A stretch of 64,000 nucleotides of DNA from Candidatus Omnitrophota bacterium (GTDB lineage Bacteria > Hinthialibacterota > Hinthialibacteria > Hinthialibacterales > Hinthialibacteraceae), in assembly GCA_040755155.1 (NCBI GenBank), contig JBFMBP010000054.1, forward strand, positions 1-64,000, in the 5' to 3' direction. The position numbers and the translations under genes are program-made. The notes under the pieces are model-generated. The model was not told where the DNA came from. It did not search any database and was given only the letters and a program-made list of their open reading frames with translations. Position 1 is the first letter of the stretch. Every line of letters begins with the position of its first letter. Below, piece after piece: positions 16,447 to 29,283 of this stretch.

Positions 16447-19215
16447 ATGTTCGATTTGAATGGAGTGGATGGGGTCGATCCTAACGAAAAATTCAATTTC
16501 AAAAAAAACGCCGGCGAAGCGAGCCGGCGCCTATCGCTCTACGGCGCCAAAACGATTCGGCGTCTGTCGGAAGCGGCGGAAAATCACAAGAAGCGAATCC
16601 TAAAAACGTTTCGGGAAATCGTCGATTTGCTCCTTTCCGTTCTGGGAAATCCCGAAGGGATGGGAGTGCGCGTCGTTTTTGGCGAATGGACATTCGAGTC
16701 GGGCCATTTTTCCGAGTCTTCATTCATAAAGCATTATGGTATGCGGGGGAATAATAAGGAATACGGATTGTTGGAGATTTCCTATTCCGGCGATGAAGCG
16801 TCATGCCTGTCTTTTTTTTCCGAAAATAACGAGCGGTTGTTCCAAAAGATCGCCTCTCTTATCGCTGGACTTTACGAGTCGAACGAATGGATCGTCCGAG
16901 GCAGAGGGGAGTGGATGGGGATGGAATCCTCTCCGCGGGCCTTTCCGAACGATCGATCCAAAAATTGGGAATGGGAGCTCACCGGGAACCGCCTGGCCTA
17001 TTCGGAGGAAGCGAAGGAAATCCTTGGACTCGCGCCAGCCGCCGCCGGAAAAGAACCGGAAGCGTTTTCCCGCTTGAATGCTTTTCTGGAAAAGGTGCAT
17101 CCCGACGATCGGGAAATCGTCGAAACGAGAATCTACGCCGCCGTATACGATGGCGTTCCTTATCGCGTGGAGTATCGCATCCATCCATCGCCCGGCGTCG
17201 AGCGGCATATTCGGGACGAAGTGGAAATCTATTTTGGAGAAGACGGGCGGCCGGTTCGACTGGCGGGATTGATTCGCGATGTTACGGATATAAAGAAAAC
17301 GGAAAAGGAATTGCGCGATTCCGAAGCGCTGTATCAATCTCTCGTCGAAAACCTGCCTCAAAATATATTCCGCAAAGACATGAAAGGGCGTTTCACCTTT
17401 GCGAACCGGAATTTTTGTTCCGCGCTGGGCCGATCCTTAGATGAGATCGTCGGGAAGACGGATTACGATTTCTATCCTCCATCGCTGGCGGAAAAATACT
17501 CGCGCGACGATCGGCGGGTGATCGAATGCGGCGGAACGTTCGAAACGGTGGAAGAGAATCAAAATCCCGGCGGCGAGACGACTTACGTTCAGGTCGTAAA
17601 AACGCCTATTTACAACGCCGTCGGGGAAACGATCGGCGTCCAGGGGATTTTTTGGGACGTATCGGAAAAAAGGCGCGTCGAGGAGACTCTGGCGCGGGGC
17701 AAGGAAGAGTGGGAACAGACTTTCGATTCCGTACCCGACTTGATCGCCATCATCGATGAAGAACAGAACATCCTTCGCGTCAATATGGCTTTGGCGGATC
17801 GGTTGGGATTGCCGCCGAAAGAAGTAATAGGACGGAAATGCTACGATTTACTGCATCAAACCGGCCAACCGCCAAGTCATTGTCCTCAAAGCGGTTTGAA
17901 ATCGGCGGAACGAAAATGTTCGATGGATGTGCATGAAGAGCGTTTGAGGGGCGATTTCCATTTCATAGCCGCCGGATTGCTCGATAAAAGCGGCCGGCAG
18001 ATCGGCAGCGTTCACATTCTGCGGGAGATCACCGAACGATTGAAGCTGGAAGAGCAGCTGCGTCAATCGCAAAAGATGGAGGCGATCGGAAGGTTGGCCG
18101 GAGGCATTACGCACGATTTCAACAATCTGTTAACCGTCATCAACGGCTACAGCGAGTTGTTGATTTTGGGGATGGATAAAAACCATCCTATGCGCCGTTA
18201 TATCCATGAAATCAACAAGGCGGGAATGCACGCCGCCTCCCTGACGAAACAACTCCTGGCCTTCAGCCGCAAGCAAAAGTTTAAAATGGAAATTATCAAT
18301 CTCAACCATATCGTCGCCGATATGGAAAGCATAATCCGGCGGTTGATTGGATCGGATATCCAGATGAATTTCTATTTGGATTCCCAGTTGGGATATATGA
18401 AGGCGGATCCGGGACAGATCGAACAAGTCGTTTTGAATCTGGCGATCAACGCCAAGGACGCCATGCCCAATGGAGGCAAATTGTCGTTCGAAACTTCGAA
18501 TGTGAACCTTGATGAACTTTTCGTTTCGCAGCATATTGACATGAAGCCTGGTTCGTACGTCATGCTGGCCGTCAGCGATACGGGATGCGGCATGAGCAAA
18601 GAGACGGCGTCTCGCATTTTCGAACCGTTTTTCACGACGAAAGAACCGGGGAAGGGAACGGGATTGGGGCTGTCCACCGTCTTCGGAATCGTGAAGCAGA
18701 GCGACGGCGCCATCTGGGTCTATAGCGAACCGGGCCGTGGGGCTACCTTTAAAATCTACTTCCCTCAGGCCGAAGCGATTGGCGTAAAACCGATGTCTCA
18801 AAGAAAAACATCTTCTATCAATTTGTACGGCAACGAGACTGTTTTATTAGTGGAGGATATCGATTTCGTCAGGACCTTGGTTCGCAGCATTCTTCTGCGT
18901 TACGGCTACGCCGTGCTCGACGTGAGCGATGCGGCGGAAGCGTTGACGGCCATCGAGAATTACGATGGCCGGATCCAGATTTTAATCACCGATGTGGAGA
19001 TGCCCGCTATGACGGGGCTGGATTTAGCCGAACGTCTAAAAGCCAGCCTGCCGGATTTGAAAATCGTTTATATGTCGGGGCATACAGCCAACGATATCTA
19101 TAATAACCATCATCTCGATCCAGCCGCCCATTTTCTCCAAAAACCTTTTACGCCGATCGATCTTGTCGGTAAAATTCGGGAGGCGCTCGATGAGCCGCCG
19201 CCGACCGCCGAGTAG
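16447..19215 (+). CDS. multi-PAS hybrid sensor histidine kinase with C-terminal receiver
   Basis: A 922-residue cytosolic kinase. Domains: an N-terminal GAF-like region (about 30-170), three PAS domains (about 195-295, 300-415, 425-540), a HisKA domain whose histidine lies in GGITHDFNNLLTVI, a HATPase_c domain (DTGCGMS, FTTKEPGKGTGLGLS) and a receiver (about 800-915; LLVEDID, ILITDVEMP, LQKPFTP). The third PAS has a cysteine-rich CYDLL...SHCP motif, similar to the PAS domains of the kinase at 41589. ATG 16447 follows AAGGAGGAG; the upstream ATG at 16408 does not. It has no partner gene next door, so its output may be a distant regulator. Confidence 0.85.
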   Translation: MFDLNGVDGVDPNEKFNFKKNAGEASRRLSLYGAKTIRRLSEAAENHKKRILKTFREIVDLLLSVLGNPEGMGVRVVFGEWTFESGHFSESSFIKHYGMRGNNKEYGLLEISYSGDEASCLSFFSENNERLFQKIASLIAGLYESNEWIVRGRGEWMGMESSPRAFPNDRSKNWEWELTGNRLAYSEEAKEILGLAPAAAGKEPEAFSRLNAFLEKVHPDDREIVETRIYAAVYDGVPYRVEYRIHPSPGVERHIRDEVEIYFGEDGRPVRLAGLIRDVTDIKKTEKELRDSEALYQSLVENLPQNIFRKDMKGRFTFANRNFCSALGRSLDEIVGKTDYDFYPPSLAEKYSRDDRRVIECGGTFETVEENQNPGGETTYVQVVKTPIYNAVGETIGVQGIFWDVSEKRRVEETLARGKEEWEQTFDSVPDLIAIIDEEQNILRVNMALADRLGLPPKEVIGRKCYDLLHQTGQPPSHCPQSGLKSAERKCSMDVHEERLRGDFHFIAAGLLDKSGRQIGSVHILREITERLKLEEQLRQSQKMEAIGRLAGGITHDFNNLLTVINGYSELLILGMDKNHPMRRYIHEINKAGMHAASLTKQLLAFSRKQKFKMEIINLNHIVADMESIIRRLIGSDIQMNFYLDSQLGYMKADPGQIEQVVLNLAINAKDAMPNGGKLSFETSNVNLDELFVSQHIDMKPGSYVMLAVSDTGCGMSKETASRIFEPFFTTKEPGKGTGLGLSTVFGIVKQSDGAIWVYSEPGRGATFKIYFPQAEAIGVKPMSQRKTSSINLYGNETVLLVEDIDFVRTLVRSILLRYGYAVLDVSDAAEALTAIENYDGRIQILITDVEMPAMTGLDLAERLKASLPDLKIVYMSGHTANDIYNNHHLDPAAHFLQKPFTPIDLVGKIREALDEPPPTAE

Positions 19216-19473
19216 GCGATACACTTTTGAGGCGTCTTCCGGCGAAAGGGATGTTGTTTTCGTTTAATGGAAGCGGCGTTCTTTTGTCTCGCGGCGATAA
19301 GACGAACCCCGCCGTATGATTTTTTTGCTTCTCCGACAATTCCATCGAATCCAACGCATCGTTATTCGATAGAGGGATGAAACCGTTTCAATTCGTATAT
19401 TGAATCGAAGGGCATTCTATTGTAGATTGAATAGGATTAGCGAACGACTAATGAAAGATTACGAGGATTTGGG

Positions 19474-20244
19474 ATGAAAAGGATTGGCTTCTCCCTTGGA
19501 GTTATGGTTGCGATGGCCGTTGCTTTCGCTGGGACGTGCTTCTCCCAAACCGTAGATTTCGTTCATTACGCCAGATATGACAATCCTCCCGCCCAAGCGG
19601 ATTACATAGTAAAAGTTACCGAAGAAATTACGTCCGTCGAACGCTTGGTTTATACGAAGGATTATCCTTTCAATGGAACTACGTCTTTAAAAGTCGAAAG
19701 GCTCGAGGGAACGGCAGCGCCGGACAAGAGCCTCAATGCGAATTTCTTTCGCTATGACGACGAAAATCTATATGTGGTAGCTTCCATCGTCAACGATTCC
19801 GTGTACGGCAAAATGGAAATTTTGTTGAATCCTTACGTTTCTGTCCCGCGTTTCGCGGCGGCGGGTGTAACGTTTTCCGGCACGGCGGAAACCCTTGTGC
19901 ATATAGGACCGATTCCAGCTTTGGTTACGGTGACCGTATCCTATTTTTTCGCCGGCTTGGAAACCGTTGAAGTTCCGCTTGGCCGTTTCGAAAACGCCCT
20001 GAAAGCGGAAACGTCAAAAACGATCTCACTTGGGGATTTGGAAATGGCGGCGATAAGAACGACGGAATGGTATCATCCTCTGGCCGGTTTGATTAAATCG
20101 TATGGGATGGATTCGAAGAAAACGGCGGAACTGCAAGAGATCGCTCCTCCGCTGGAATCGCCGTCGGGCATCGGCGAATGGCGGCATATGGAAGCCGTTA
20201 TTCCATCCGGCGCTTCCGCCTCCAAGGCCAACTCCCATCCCTAA
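19474..20244 (+). CDS. secreted hypothetical protein
   Basis: A 256-residue protein with a signal peptide (MKRIGFSLGVMVAMAVAFAGTCFSQ) and a strand-rich mature part. It is preceded by GAGGA and starts a set of five same-strand genes that ends at 26879. The mature sequence has the look of a periplasmic lipid- or ligand-binding fold (alternating hydrophobic strands, VTVTVSYFFAGLETVEVPLGRF, a pattern recalling DUF3108-like proteins), but no family can be named firmly. Context suggests it helps bind or present the signal taken up by the TonB-dependent receptor. Confidence 0.65.
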   Translation: MKRIGFSLGVMVAMAVAFAGTCFSQTVDFVHYARYDNPPAQADYIVKVTEEITSVERLVYTKDYPFNGTTSLKVERLEGTAAPDKSLNANFFRYDDENLYVVASIVNDSVYGKMEILLNPYVSVPRFAAAGVTFSGTAETLVHIGPIPALVTVTVSYFFAGLETVEVPLGRFENALKAETSKTISLGDLEMAAIRTTEWYHPLAGLIKSYGMDSKKTAELQEIAPPLESPSGIGEWRHMEAVIPSGASASKANSHP

Positions 20245-20339
20245 AAAAGACGGCGGCCGAGAGATCAACCTGGATTTGTCATACCCTGGACGAAACGCCC
20301 ATCGTCTCGATCATATTCAGCCGGAAAGGAGAGTGGAAA

Positions 20340-22478
20340 GTGATTTCTCGGATTACCGTCAAACCACTTGTTTGCAGGAAAGAAAGTTTACTCTCCAACG
20401 GGGCGCTGTGGGCGTTTTTTTTGGCGTTTTTCCTTTCTATGACGGCGAAGGCGGAGAGCGCCATCGTCAATGAGTCTTCCCCAAAGCCGCCTAAGGACGC
20501 CATCGAACTCAGTTTGGAAGAATTGATCAACGTCAAAATCACCTCCGTTTCCAAAAAACCGGAAAAACTGACGAACGCTCCCGCCGCCGTTTTCGTCATT
20601 ACGCAAGAAGATATCAAGCGTTCCGGCGCGACGAGCATCCCCGAAGCGCTCCGGTTGGCGCCGGGCTTGCAAGTGGCGCGGATCGATGCCAACAAATGGG
20701 CGATCTCGGCTCGCGGATTCAACGATCGATACTCCAATAAGTTGTTGGTTTTGATCGACGGCCGCACCGTCTATACGCCGCTGTTTTCCGGAACGTATTG
20801 GGAATCGCAGGACCTTCTTTTGGAAGATGTAGAGCGGATCGAGATCATTCGGGGGCCGGGAGCAGCTCTATGGGGAGCGAATGCCGTCAATGGCGTAATC
20901 AACATTATCACGAAGAACGCGAAAGATACGCAGGGCGGTTTGTTGACGGCGGGAGCGGGAACGGAGGAACGGGGCTTCAGCGGCGTTCGCTACGGCGGAA
21001 AACTGAGCGATGACGCTTATTACCGGATTTACGCTAAATATTTCAATCGCGACGATTCCGTCAATTCCGCCGGAGACAGCCAGACAGACGATTGGGACGC
21101 CGCCCGCGGCGGATTCCGGCTGGATTGGGACGAATCGGAAAGCGATTCCCTGACTCTGCAGGGAGATTTTTACAGCGAAGAATTGGGGGGATCTTACATT
21201 ATTCCCGAATTAATTCCGCCTTATTGGCGCAAGTTCGACGCCGAGGACGATGCGGCGGGCGCCAACGCGCTGGCGCGTTGGCAACATGCGTTTTCCGATA
21301 CTTCCGATATGGCGCTGCAATTCTATTACGATTGGACGCAGCACGACACGCCTATTTATGGAGAAGACCGCGACATTTTCGACTTCGATTTCCAACATCA
21401 TTACAAATATGGGGAACGACACGATTTCGTCTGGGGGCTGGGCGCGCGCTACACGAGCGATGATATTGGAGGTTCGGAGATCGTCGAATTCAATCCTGCG
21501 ACCCGCGAAGATTATCTCTTCAACGCGTTTCTTCAGGACGACATCATGCTGGCGGCGGAGGAACTCTATCTAACGTTGGGTGCGAAATTCGAACACAACG
21601 ACTATACCGGCTTCGAAATCCAACCCAATGCTCGTTTGCGCTGGTCTCCCCATCCGCATCATACGCTTTGGGCTTCCGTTTCGCGGGCCGTCCGCACGCC
21701 CGCTCGCTATGAACACGACGCCAGCATCGTTTTAGGCGTTTTCCCGCCCGGCGATCCGCAAAATCCCTTGCCCTATCCATTTCTCATATGGCCGAAAGGA
21801 GACCGGGATTTTACATCGGAGAACTTGATCGCCTATGAAATGGGATACCGCTGCCTGGCGTCGGAGCGGCTGACGCTGGATGCCGCCGCTTTTTATAACG
21901 ATTACCACGATCTGATCAACACCAGCTTGGGAACGTTAATCTACGAGGATTCTCCGACGAAGCATTTCATTCTTCCTTTATACGCCGATAACCAAATGAA
22001 AGGCGAGATTTACGGCGGAGAGCTGACGGCCGATTGCCGTTTGACTTCGTGGTGGCGGATGCAATTGGCCTACACCTATCTGATCATCCAATTGCGGCCG
22101 GTCGGGGACAGGGTAGGACTTATTTATTTGCACCGCATTCCGGATAATCCATCGGTTATCCGCTTGGCGTCATTCGAAAGTTTCGAATATCGCAGTCCAC
22201 ATAATCAAGCGTCTCTCCGTTCCTCGTTCGACTTATCGCGAGACGTGGATTTAGATTTTTGGTTTCGTTATGTAGATGCGATGAGCCGCATCGATATTCC
22301 CAGTTATGTTACGCTTGACGCCCGCCTGGCGTGGAAACCGCGAAAAAACCTCGAATTTTCCCTATGCGGCCAGAATTTGCTTGACAATCATCGCCGCGAA
22401 TTCGAAACGTCCGTCGTCCATGTCGTTCCAACCGAGATCGAGCGAAGCGTATACGCAATGGTAACATGGCGATTCTAA
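20340..22478 (+). CDS. TonB-dependent outer-membrane receptor
   Basis: A 712-residue receptor with signal peptide, plug domain (about 60-180: TNAPAAVFVITQEDIKRSGA, VLIDGRTVYTP, RIEIIRGPGAALWGANAVNG) and a 22-strand barrel ending in AMVTWRF. The GTG at 20340 is chosen as start: AAAGGAGA is just upstream and it gives a signal peptide ending TAKAES, whereas the open frame upstream overlaps the preceding gene. The plug signature and absence of heme motifs recall iron- or vitamin-type receptors, but the downstream YfiR-like and kinase genes suggest a signalling receptor. Its end overlaps the next gene by 13 bases. Confidence 0.87.
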   Translation: MISRITVKPLVCRKESLLSNGALWAFFLAFFLSMTAKAESAIVNESSPKPPKDAIELSLEELINVKITSVSKKPEKLTNAPAAVFVITQEDIKRSGATSIPEALRLAPGLQVARIDANKWAISARGFNDRYSNKLLVLIDGRTVYTPLFSGTYWESQDLLLEDVERIEIIRGPGAALWGANAVNGVINIITKNAKDTQGGLLTAGAGTEERGFSGVRYGGKLSDDAYYRIYAKYFNRDDSVNSAGDSQTDDWDAARGGFRLDWDESESDSLTLQGDFYSEELGGSYIIPELIPPYWRKFDAEDDAAGANALARWQHAFSDTSDMALQFYYDWTQHDTPIYGEDRDIFDFDFQHHYKYGERHDFVWGLGARYTSDDIGGSEIVEFNPATREDYLFNAFLQDDIMLAAEELYLTLGAKFEHNDYTGFEIQPNARLRWSPHPHHTLWASVSRAVRTPARYEHDASIVLGVFPPGDPQNPLPYPFLIWPKGDRDFTSENLIAYEMGYRCLASERLTLDAAAFYNDYHDLINTSLGTLIYEDSPTKHFILPLYADNQMKGEIYGGELTADCRLTSWWRMQLAYTYLIIQLRPVGDRVGLIYLHRIPDNPSVIRLASFESFEYRSPHNQASLRSSFDLSRDVDLDFWFRYVDAMSRIDIPSYVTLDARLAWKPRKNLEFSLCGQNLLDNHRREFETSVVHVVPTEIERSVYAMVTWRF

Positions 22479-23127
22479 CTTGGATTCACTCTTGCCCAAT
22501 CCGAAATCTACTTCCGCCTATCGCCGGAAACAGAGGGAGCCAGGCGGTTTGTTTTGTTCTTTTTGCGGCTGTTACGCTTTTTTCGCCGTTAGCGATCGTG
22601 TGGGGAAGCGTCTTCGCCCAACAGGAATCCAATTCGTCCAGTACGTATAAAGAGTATGATGTAAAAGCCGCCTATCTTTACAATTTTTTGTTATTCGTGG
22701 AATGGCCGTCCCAATCGTTCGAAAAACCGGAATCTCCCTTTGTTATTGGCGTGCTCGGAAAGGACCCGTTCAATCAAAAATTAGACGATATCGCGGAAAG
22801 AAAAACCGCCCGCAAAAGGAAAATCATCATTAAGCGTTTTAAAAAATGGGAGGACTTGGAACCGTGCCATCTTCTTTTCGTTTGCCAAGAAGAAGGGAAA
22901 AATTGGGAGAAAATTAGCGATAAAATCAAAGACTGGAAAGTATTGACGGTGGGAGATTACGACAATTTCGCGATTTTGGGAGGAATTGTTCAGTTCATAA
23001 GAGTCGAAGACACCGTCCGCTTCGTTATCAACGAAGACGCCGCGCTGTTGAAGGATTTGGAAATCAGCGCGAAGATGTTGGAACTCGCGGTTCGAGTTAT
23101 CCACCAGGAAAGCCAGGAGGGTAAGAA

Positions 23128-23131
<4 letters not shown>
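22466..23131 (+). CDS. YfiR-family periplasmic regulator (DUF4154)
   Basis: A 221-residue protein with a hydrophobic segment (about 27-50) that should act as a signal peptide or anchor, followed by the YfiR/DUF4154 domain: [37 protein letters not shown], then the late [25 protein letters not shown]. In Pseudomonas, YfiR is a periplasmic inhibitor of the CHASE8-HAMP diguanylate cyclase YfiN. Here it overlaps by four bases with a kinase that carries the same kind of sensor region, so it probably gates that kinase. Start ATG 22466 lies inside the receptor gene. Confidence 0.8.
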
Positions 23132-26054
<2,923 letters not shown>

Positions 26055-26055
<1 letters not shown>

Positions 26056-26879
26056 TGGAAAACAATACTCGAGATCGTCAACCCTTAGCGCTCATCGCCG
26101 ACGATGACGGCAATTTTCGCTTCCTGGCGCGCACCGCTTTGGAGCGTTCGGGATTCGCCGTGGAAGAAGCGGAGGATGGAAATCGAGCGGTAGCGGCGTT
26201 TGAACGCCTGCAGCCGGATATCATTTTGCTGGATATAAAAATGCCGGAATTAGACGGATTTTCCGCGTGCCATGCGATCCGCAAATTGCCGGGAGGCGCC
26301 CGGGCGCCCATCTTGATGATAACGGGCTTGGACGATATCGAGTCGATCAACCGGGCTTACGATGTGGGAGCGACCGATTTCATCACCAAGCCGATCAATT
26401 GGTTGATTCTAGGATTGCGAGTCAGTTTTATGCTGCGGGCGAACCAGGCGTTGATTGAAGCGATCAAGAGTGAGTATCACGACAACGCTTTTTTCGATTC
26501 ATTTCCCGATAGCGAGGAGAGGAATGGGGAAGAAGCCGCCCTTGATCCCGAAGTGCTGCAAAACATCCGCACGCTGGAAAAAGAGATTGGCAAGAAAATT
26601 CTTCCCAAAGTCGCGCAGACGTATCTGGACGATTCTCCCGGAATCATTCAAAACATGAAGGCGGCCATCGCTTCCGGGAATTTAACGTTGATCCATGATT
26701 ATGCTTTTCAATTCAAATCCAAGAGCGAAATCATTGGAGCCATGAGATTGATTTCCCTTTGCAAAGAATTGGATAACGTTAACCGGCGAGGATCCCTTGA
26801 AACGGCGGAAGAGGTAATTCTTGAAATTGAGACGGAATTCGAACGGTTAAAAAAAACGCTGCGGGATTTGTTGGCGTAG
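26055..26879 (+). CDS. response regulator with degenerate C-terminal HPt domain
   Basis: A 274-residue protein. Receiver (about 10-125): LIADDDG, IILLDIKMPELDG, ITKPIN, all key residues present. The C-terminal region (about 170-270) has the helical pattern of an HPt domain, but where the neighbouring kinase has [13 protein letters not shown] this protein has AFQFKSKSEIIGA, so the phosphorylated histidine is phenylalanine (near 218). It therefore cannot relay phosphate through this domain and may instead bind the kinase as a decoy or sense its state. It overlaps the kinase gene and ends the five-gene set. Confidence 0.82.
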
Positions 26880-27011
26880 AGGGGAAAGTCTCCCGCCAGA
26901 CGTCGCGCCGACGATTCGTTCACGCGATCCTCCGCTCTGGATGGAGCGCGCGAAACGATCGAGCTCCAACCAGGCGGCAGGAATTGCATTTGAAGCGATG
27001 CTGCGGTTCTC

Positions 27012-27449
27012 TCAACCGTAGGGATACATGCCTTTCTTCACTTTTTCGAGCGATTCCAGCATGTGAGTATGCTTTTCCTCGTCTTCCAGCAGAAAACCTA
27101 AAAGATACTGTTGAACGACCATCTTGGAATCTTTCAATGCGTCGAGGGATTCTTTGGCGAGTTGGATGGTCTTGTTTTCAATCTCCAGATGCTTATCGAT
27201 CAAACTCCACACGTCCGCCATATCTTCGGGGGTGAGGGATATCGCTTTTTTCTTTAGGCTATCGGCGATCAATTCTTGAATACGATAGTGCATTTGCGAG
27301 TCGCGCTGGATGATTTCCATTATCAGGCGGATAACGGGATTGGATGTTTTTTCGATAATTTTGCCGGTGGAGACGACGGAAGCGTTCTCGACCTTTTGCC
27401 AATTTTCCATATTTTCTACGAGTTTTTCCATGATTTCTTTTTTCTTCAT
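27012..27449 (-). CDS. ferritin-like diiron-type protein
   Basis: A 145-residue all-helical protein. It shows the spacing of a ferritin-like four-helix bundle: MEIIQRDSQMHYR in an early helix, EIENKTI in the next, and LLEDEEKHTHML (ExxH) in the last, which are plausible carboxylate/histidine ligands for a diiron site. GGGGAGG precedes ATG 27449. Similar short proteins in anaerobes are annotated as rubrerythrin- or ferritin-like and may protect against oxygen or hold iron. It is transcribed divergently from the siroheme gene. Diiron binding is inferred. Confidence 0.6.
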   Translation of the reverse strand: MKKKEIMEKLVENMENWQKVENASVVSTGKIIEKTSNPVIRLIMEIIQRDSQMHYRIQELIADSLKKKAISLTPEDMADVWSLIDKHLEIENKTIQLAKESLDALKDSKMVVQQYLLGFLLEDEEKHTHMLESLEKVKKGMYPYG

Positions 27450-27625
27450 AGCGTTTTCCTCCCCTTATTTGTTGAAGTGGAGCGATTATAAATGAATAGA
27501 TCGCCGGTTTGAATCCTGGTTGGCCAAATGGACAAGCTATTCGGGCGGCGGCGCTCGCGTGGCGAAAAGATGGCCGCGGGATTATAATCGGTAAAGAGTA
27601 GAATCTTGTTCGAGGCGTTGTTCCG

Positions 27626-29164
27626 ATGGCAATAGATAGTTCTCTTAAAGGGAAAGTGTTTTTGGTAGGCGCGGGGCCGGGCGATCCCGGCTTGATTACC
27701 GTGCGCGGGCGCGATCTTATCCAACGCGCCGACGCGATCGTTTACGATCATCTGGCGGCCCCGGAATTGTTGGATTATGCGCCGGCGAAGGCGCGCCGCC
27801 TCTATGTGGGCAAAAAAGCGGGAAAGCATACGGCGAGCCAAGACGAGATCAACGAGATTTTGGTTCGCGAAGCCAAGGCGGGGAACGCCGTGGTGCGTCT
27901 GAAGGGGGGAGACCCTTTTGTCTTCGGACGGGGAGCGGAAGAATGCGTCTATCTGCGCCAATGCGGGGTGGAGTTCGAAGTCGTTCCCGGCGTTTCGGCG
28001 GCGGCCGCCGTCCCGGCTTATGCGGGGATTCCCGTCACTTGCCGCGATCTTAGCGTTTCCTTTACGGCCATAACGGGTCATGAATGCGAATCCAAGGGCG
28101 GCGCCCAAGTCGATTGGGCCGACGTAGCCCGGTTGAAGGGCGCAATCGTGATTTTTATGGGCGTATTGAATCTGCGCAAAATCGCGGCGGAACTCGTTCG
28201 AGGCGGCAAGCCCGCTTCTACGCCCGCCGCCGTCATCCGTTGGGGAACCTGCACCTATCAAAAGACGGTGACGGGGACGCTGGAGACCATCGCCGATCGC
28301 GTGGAGCGGGCCGGTCTGCGTCCCCCCGCATTGGTTGTCGTCGGCGAAGTAGTGCGAATGCGGGAGACGTTGAATTGGTTTGAAACCCGGCCCTTGTTCG
28401 GACGCGTTATTCTGCTGCCGCGCGCCCGCTCCCAAAAATCGCGGCTGGCGGCGTTGCTCGCCGAGATGGGCGCGGAAGTTTTGGAATTGCCCGCCGCCGC
28501 ACACGAACTCATTCCGCTGCCGGACCGGCTGGAGGAGATGGCGCGCCAGGCGTTGGATTTCGATTGGATCCTTTTTCCCGGCGCGGAGAGCGTAAAGTCC
28601 TTCTTCACCGCGTTGGACGGGATTGGGCGGGATGCGCGCAGCCTGGCGCGGCTGCGGATCGGGGCGCTGGGCGAAGAGACGGCGGAGGCGCTGCGCAGTT
28701 TCGGCGTCCGGGCGGATTTTCTGCCCAGCCGTTTTTGTTCCGCTGCCGTCGTCGAGGAACTGTCCCGCCAATTTCCTTTGGATGGAATGCGGATGCTTCT
28801 TCCATACGAGGGAGAAACGCCGGAAGGATTGGCTCATGCGCTGCTAGCGGCGGGGTGTCGCGTAGAACGCGTCTTTGTCAGTGTCCATTCCCAACCCGAA
28901 ACCGGCGCGGCGTTGAATGGAAGGAAAATCGATCTGGCGGCGTTTACTTGCTCCGCCGCCGTAAAGGCTTTCGCGGCCCGTTTGGGAGTGGAAGAGGCGA
29001 GGCGCCTCGCAGAACGGACGCTCTTTGCTTCCATCGGTCCGCAAACTACGATGGCTTTGCGATCGTTCGGCCTGCCCGCGAATATCCAGGCGGATCCTTC
29101 CGGTCTCCCGGAACTGGCGAATGCCATCGCCGCTTATTATACCAATGATGCGGATAAGGATTGA
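27626..29164 (+). CDS. cobA-hemD: uroporphyrinogen-III methyltransferase / uroporphyrinogen-III synthase fusion
   Basis: A 512-residue two-domain enzyme. Residues about 8-250 are the SAM-dependent CobA/SUMT domain (VGAGPGDPGLITVRG, VRLKGGDPFVFGRGAEE, GVSAAAAVPAYAGIPVTCR), which makes precorrin-2; residues about 258-505 are the HemD domain (LFGRVILLPRA..., late LFASIGPQTTMALRSFG), which cyclises hydroxymethylbilane. Such fusions occur in anaerobes and clostridia. Precorrin-2 leads to siroheme, the cofactor of DsrAB encoded 21 kb downstream, so the gene belongs functionally to the sulfate-respiration island. The oxidase/chelatase step (SirC/CysG-like) is not in the window. Confidence 0.92.
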   Translation: MAIDSSLKGKVFLVGAGPGDPGLITVRGRDLIQRADAIVYDHLAAPELLDYAPAKARRLYVGKKAGKHTASQDEINEILVREAKAGNAVVRLKGGDPFVFGRGAEECVYLRQCGVEFEVVPGVSAAAAVPAYAGIPVTCRDLSVSFTAITGHECESKGGAQVDWADVARLKGAIVIFMGVLNLRKIAAELVRGGKPASTPAAVIRWGTCTYQKTVTGTLETIADRVERAGLRPPALVVVGEVVRMRETLNWFETRPLFGRVILLPRARSQKSRLAALLAEMGAEVLELPAAAHELIPLPDRLEEMARQALDFDWILFPGAESVKSFFTALDGIGRDARSLARLRIGALGEETAEALRSFGVRADFLPSRFCSAAVVEELSRQFPLDGMRMLLPYEGETPEGLAHALLAAGCRVERVFVSVHSQPETGAALNGRKIDLAAFTCSAAVKAFAARLGVEEARRLAERTLFASIGPQTTMALRSFGLPANIQADPSGLPELANAIAAYYTNDADKD

Positions 29165-29237
29165 GGGAATGATAAATGATGAATGGGCGGGTGGCAAAAG
29201 CAAGGTTGTTTCTGCCCTTGCATCCTTTTAGAGATTA

Positions 29238-29269
29238 TGGCGATGCTCGCATCGCTCGATCCACCCTGC
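29238..29269. repeat. dispersed hairpin-type repeat (GCAGGGTGGATCGAGCGATGCGAGC on the minus strand)
   Basis: This belongs to the same family as 1751-1779 and 43431-43461. It lies between convergent cobA-hemD and the HEAT-repeat gene and contains the self-complementary GCGATGCTCGCATCGC. Confidence 0.55.
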
Positions 29270-29283
29270 AATCTATTCACTTT

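Noticed and set aside
27446-28837. 463-codon open frame on the minus strand opposite cobA-hemD
   Set aside because: It is rich in arginine, glutamine and proline with no recognisable motif. The plus strand encodes a clear two-domain enzyme, so this is a shadow of GC-rich codon use.
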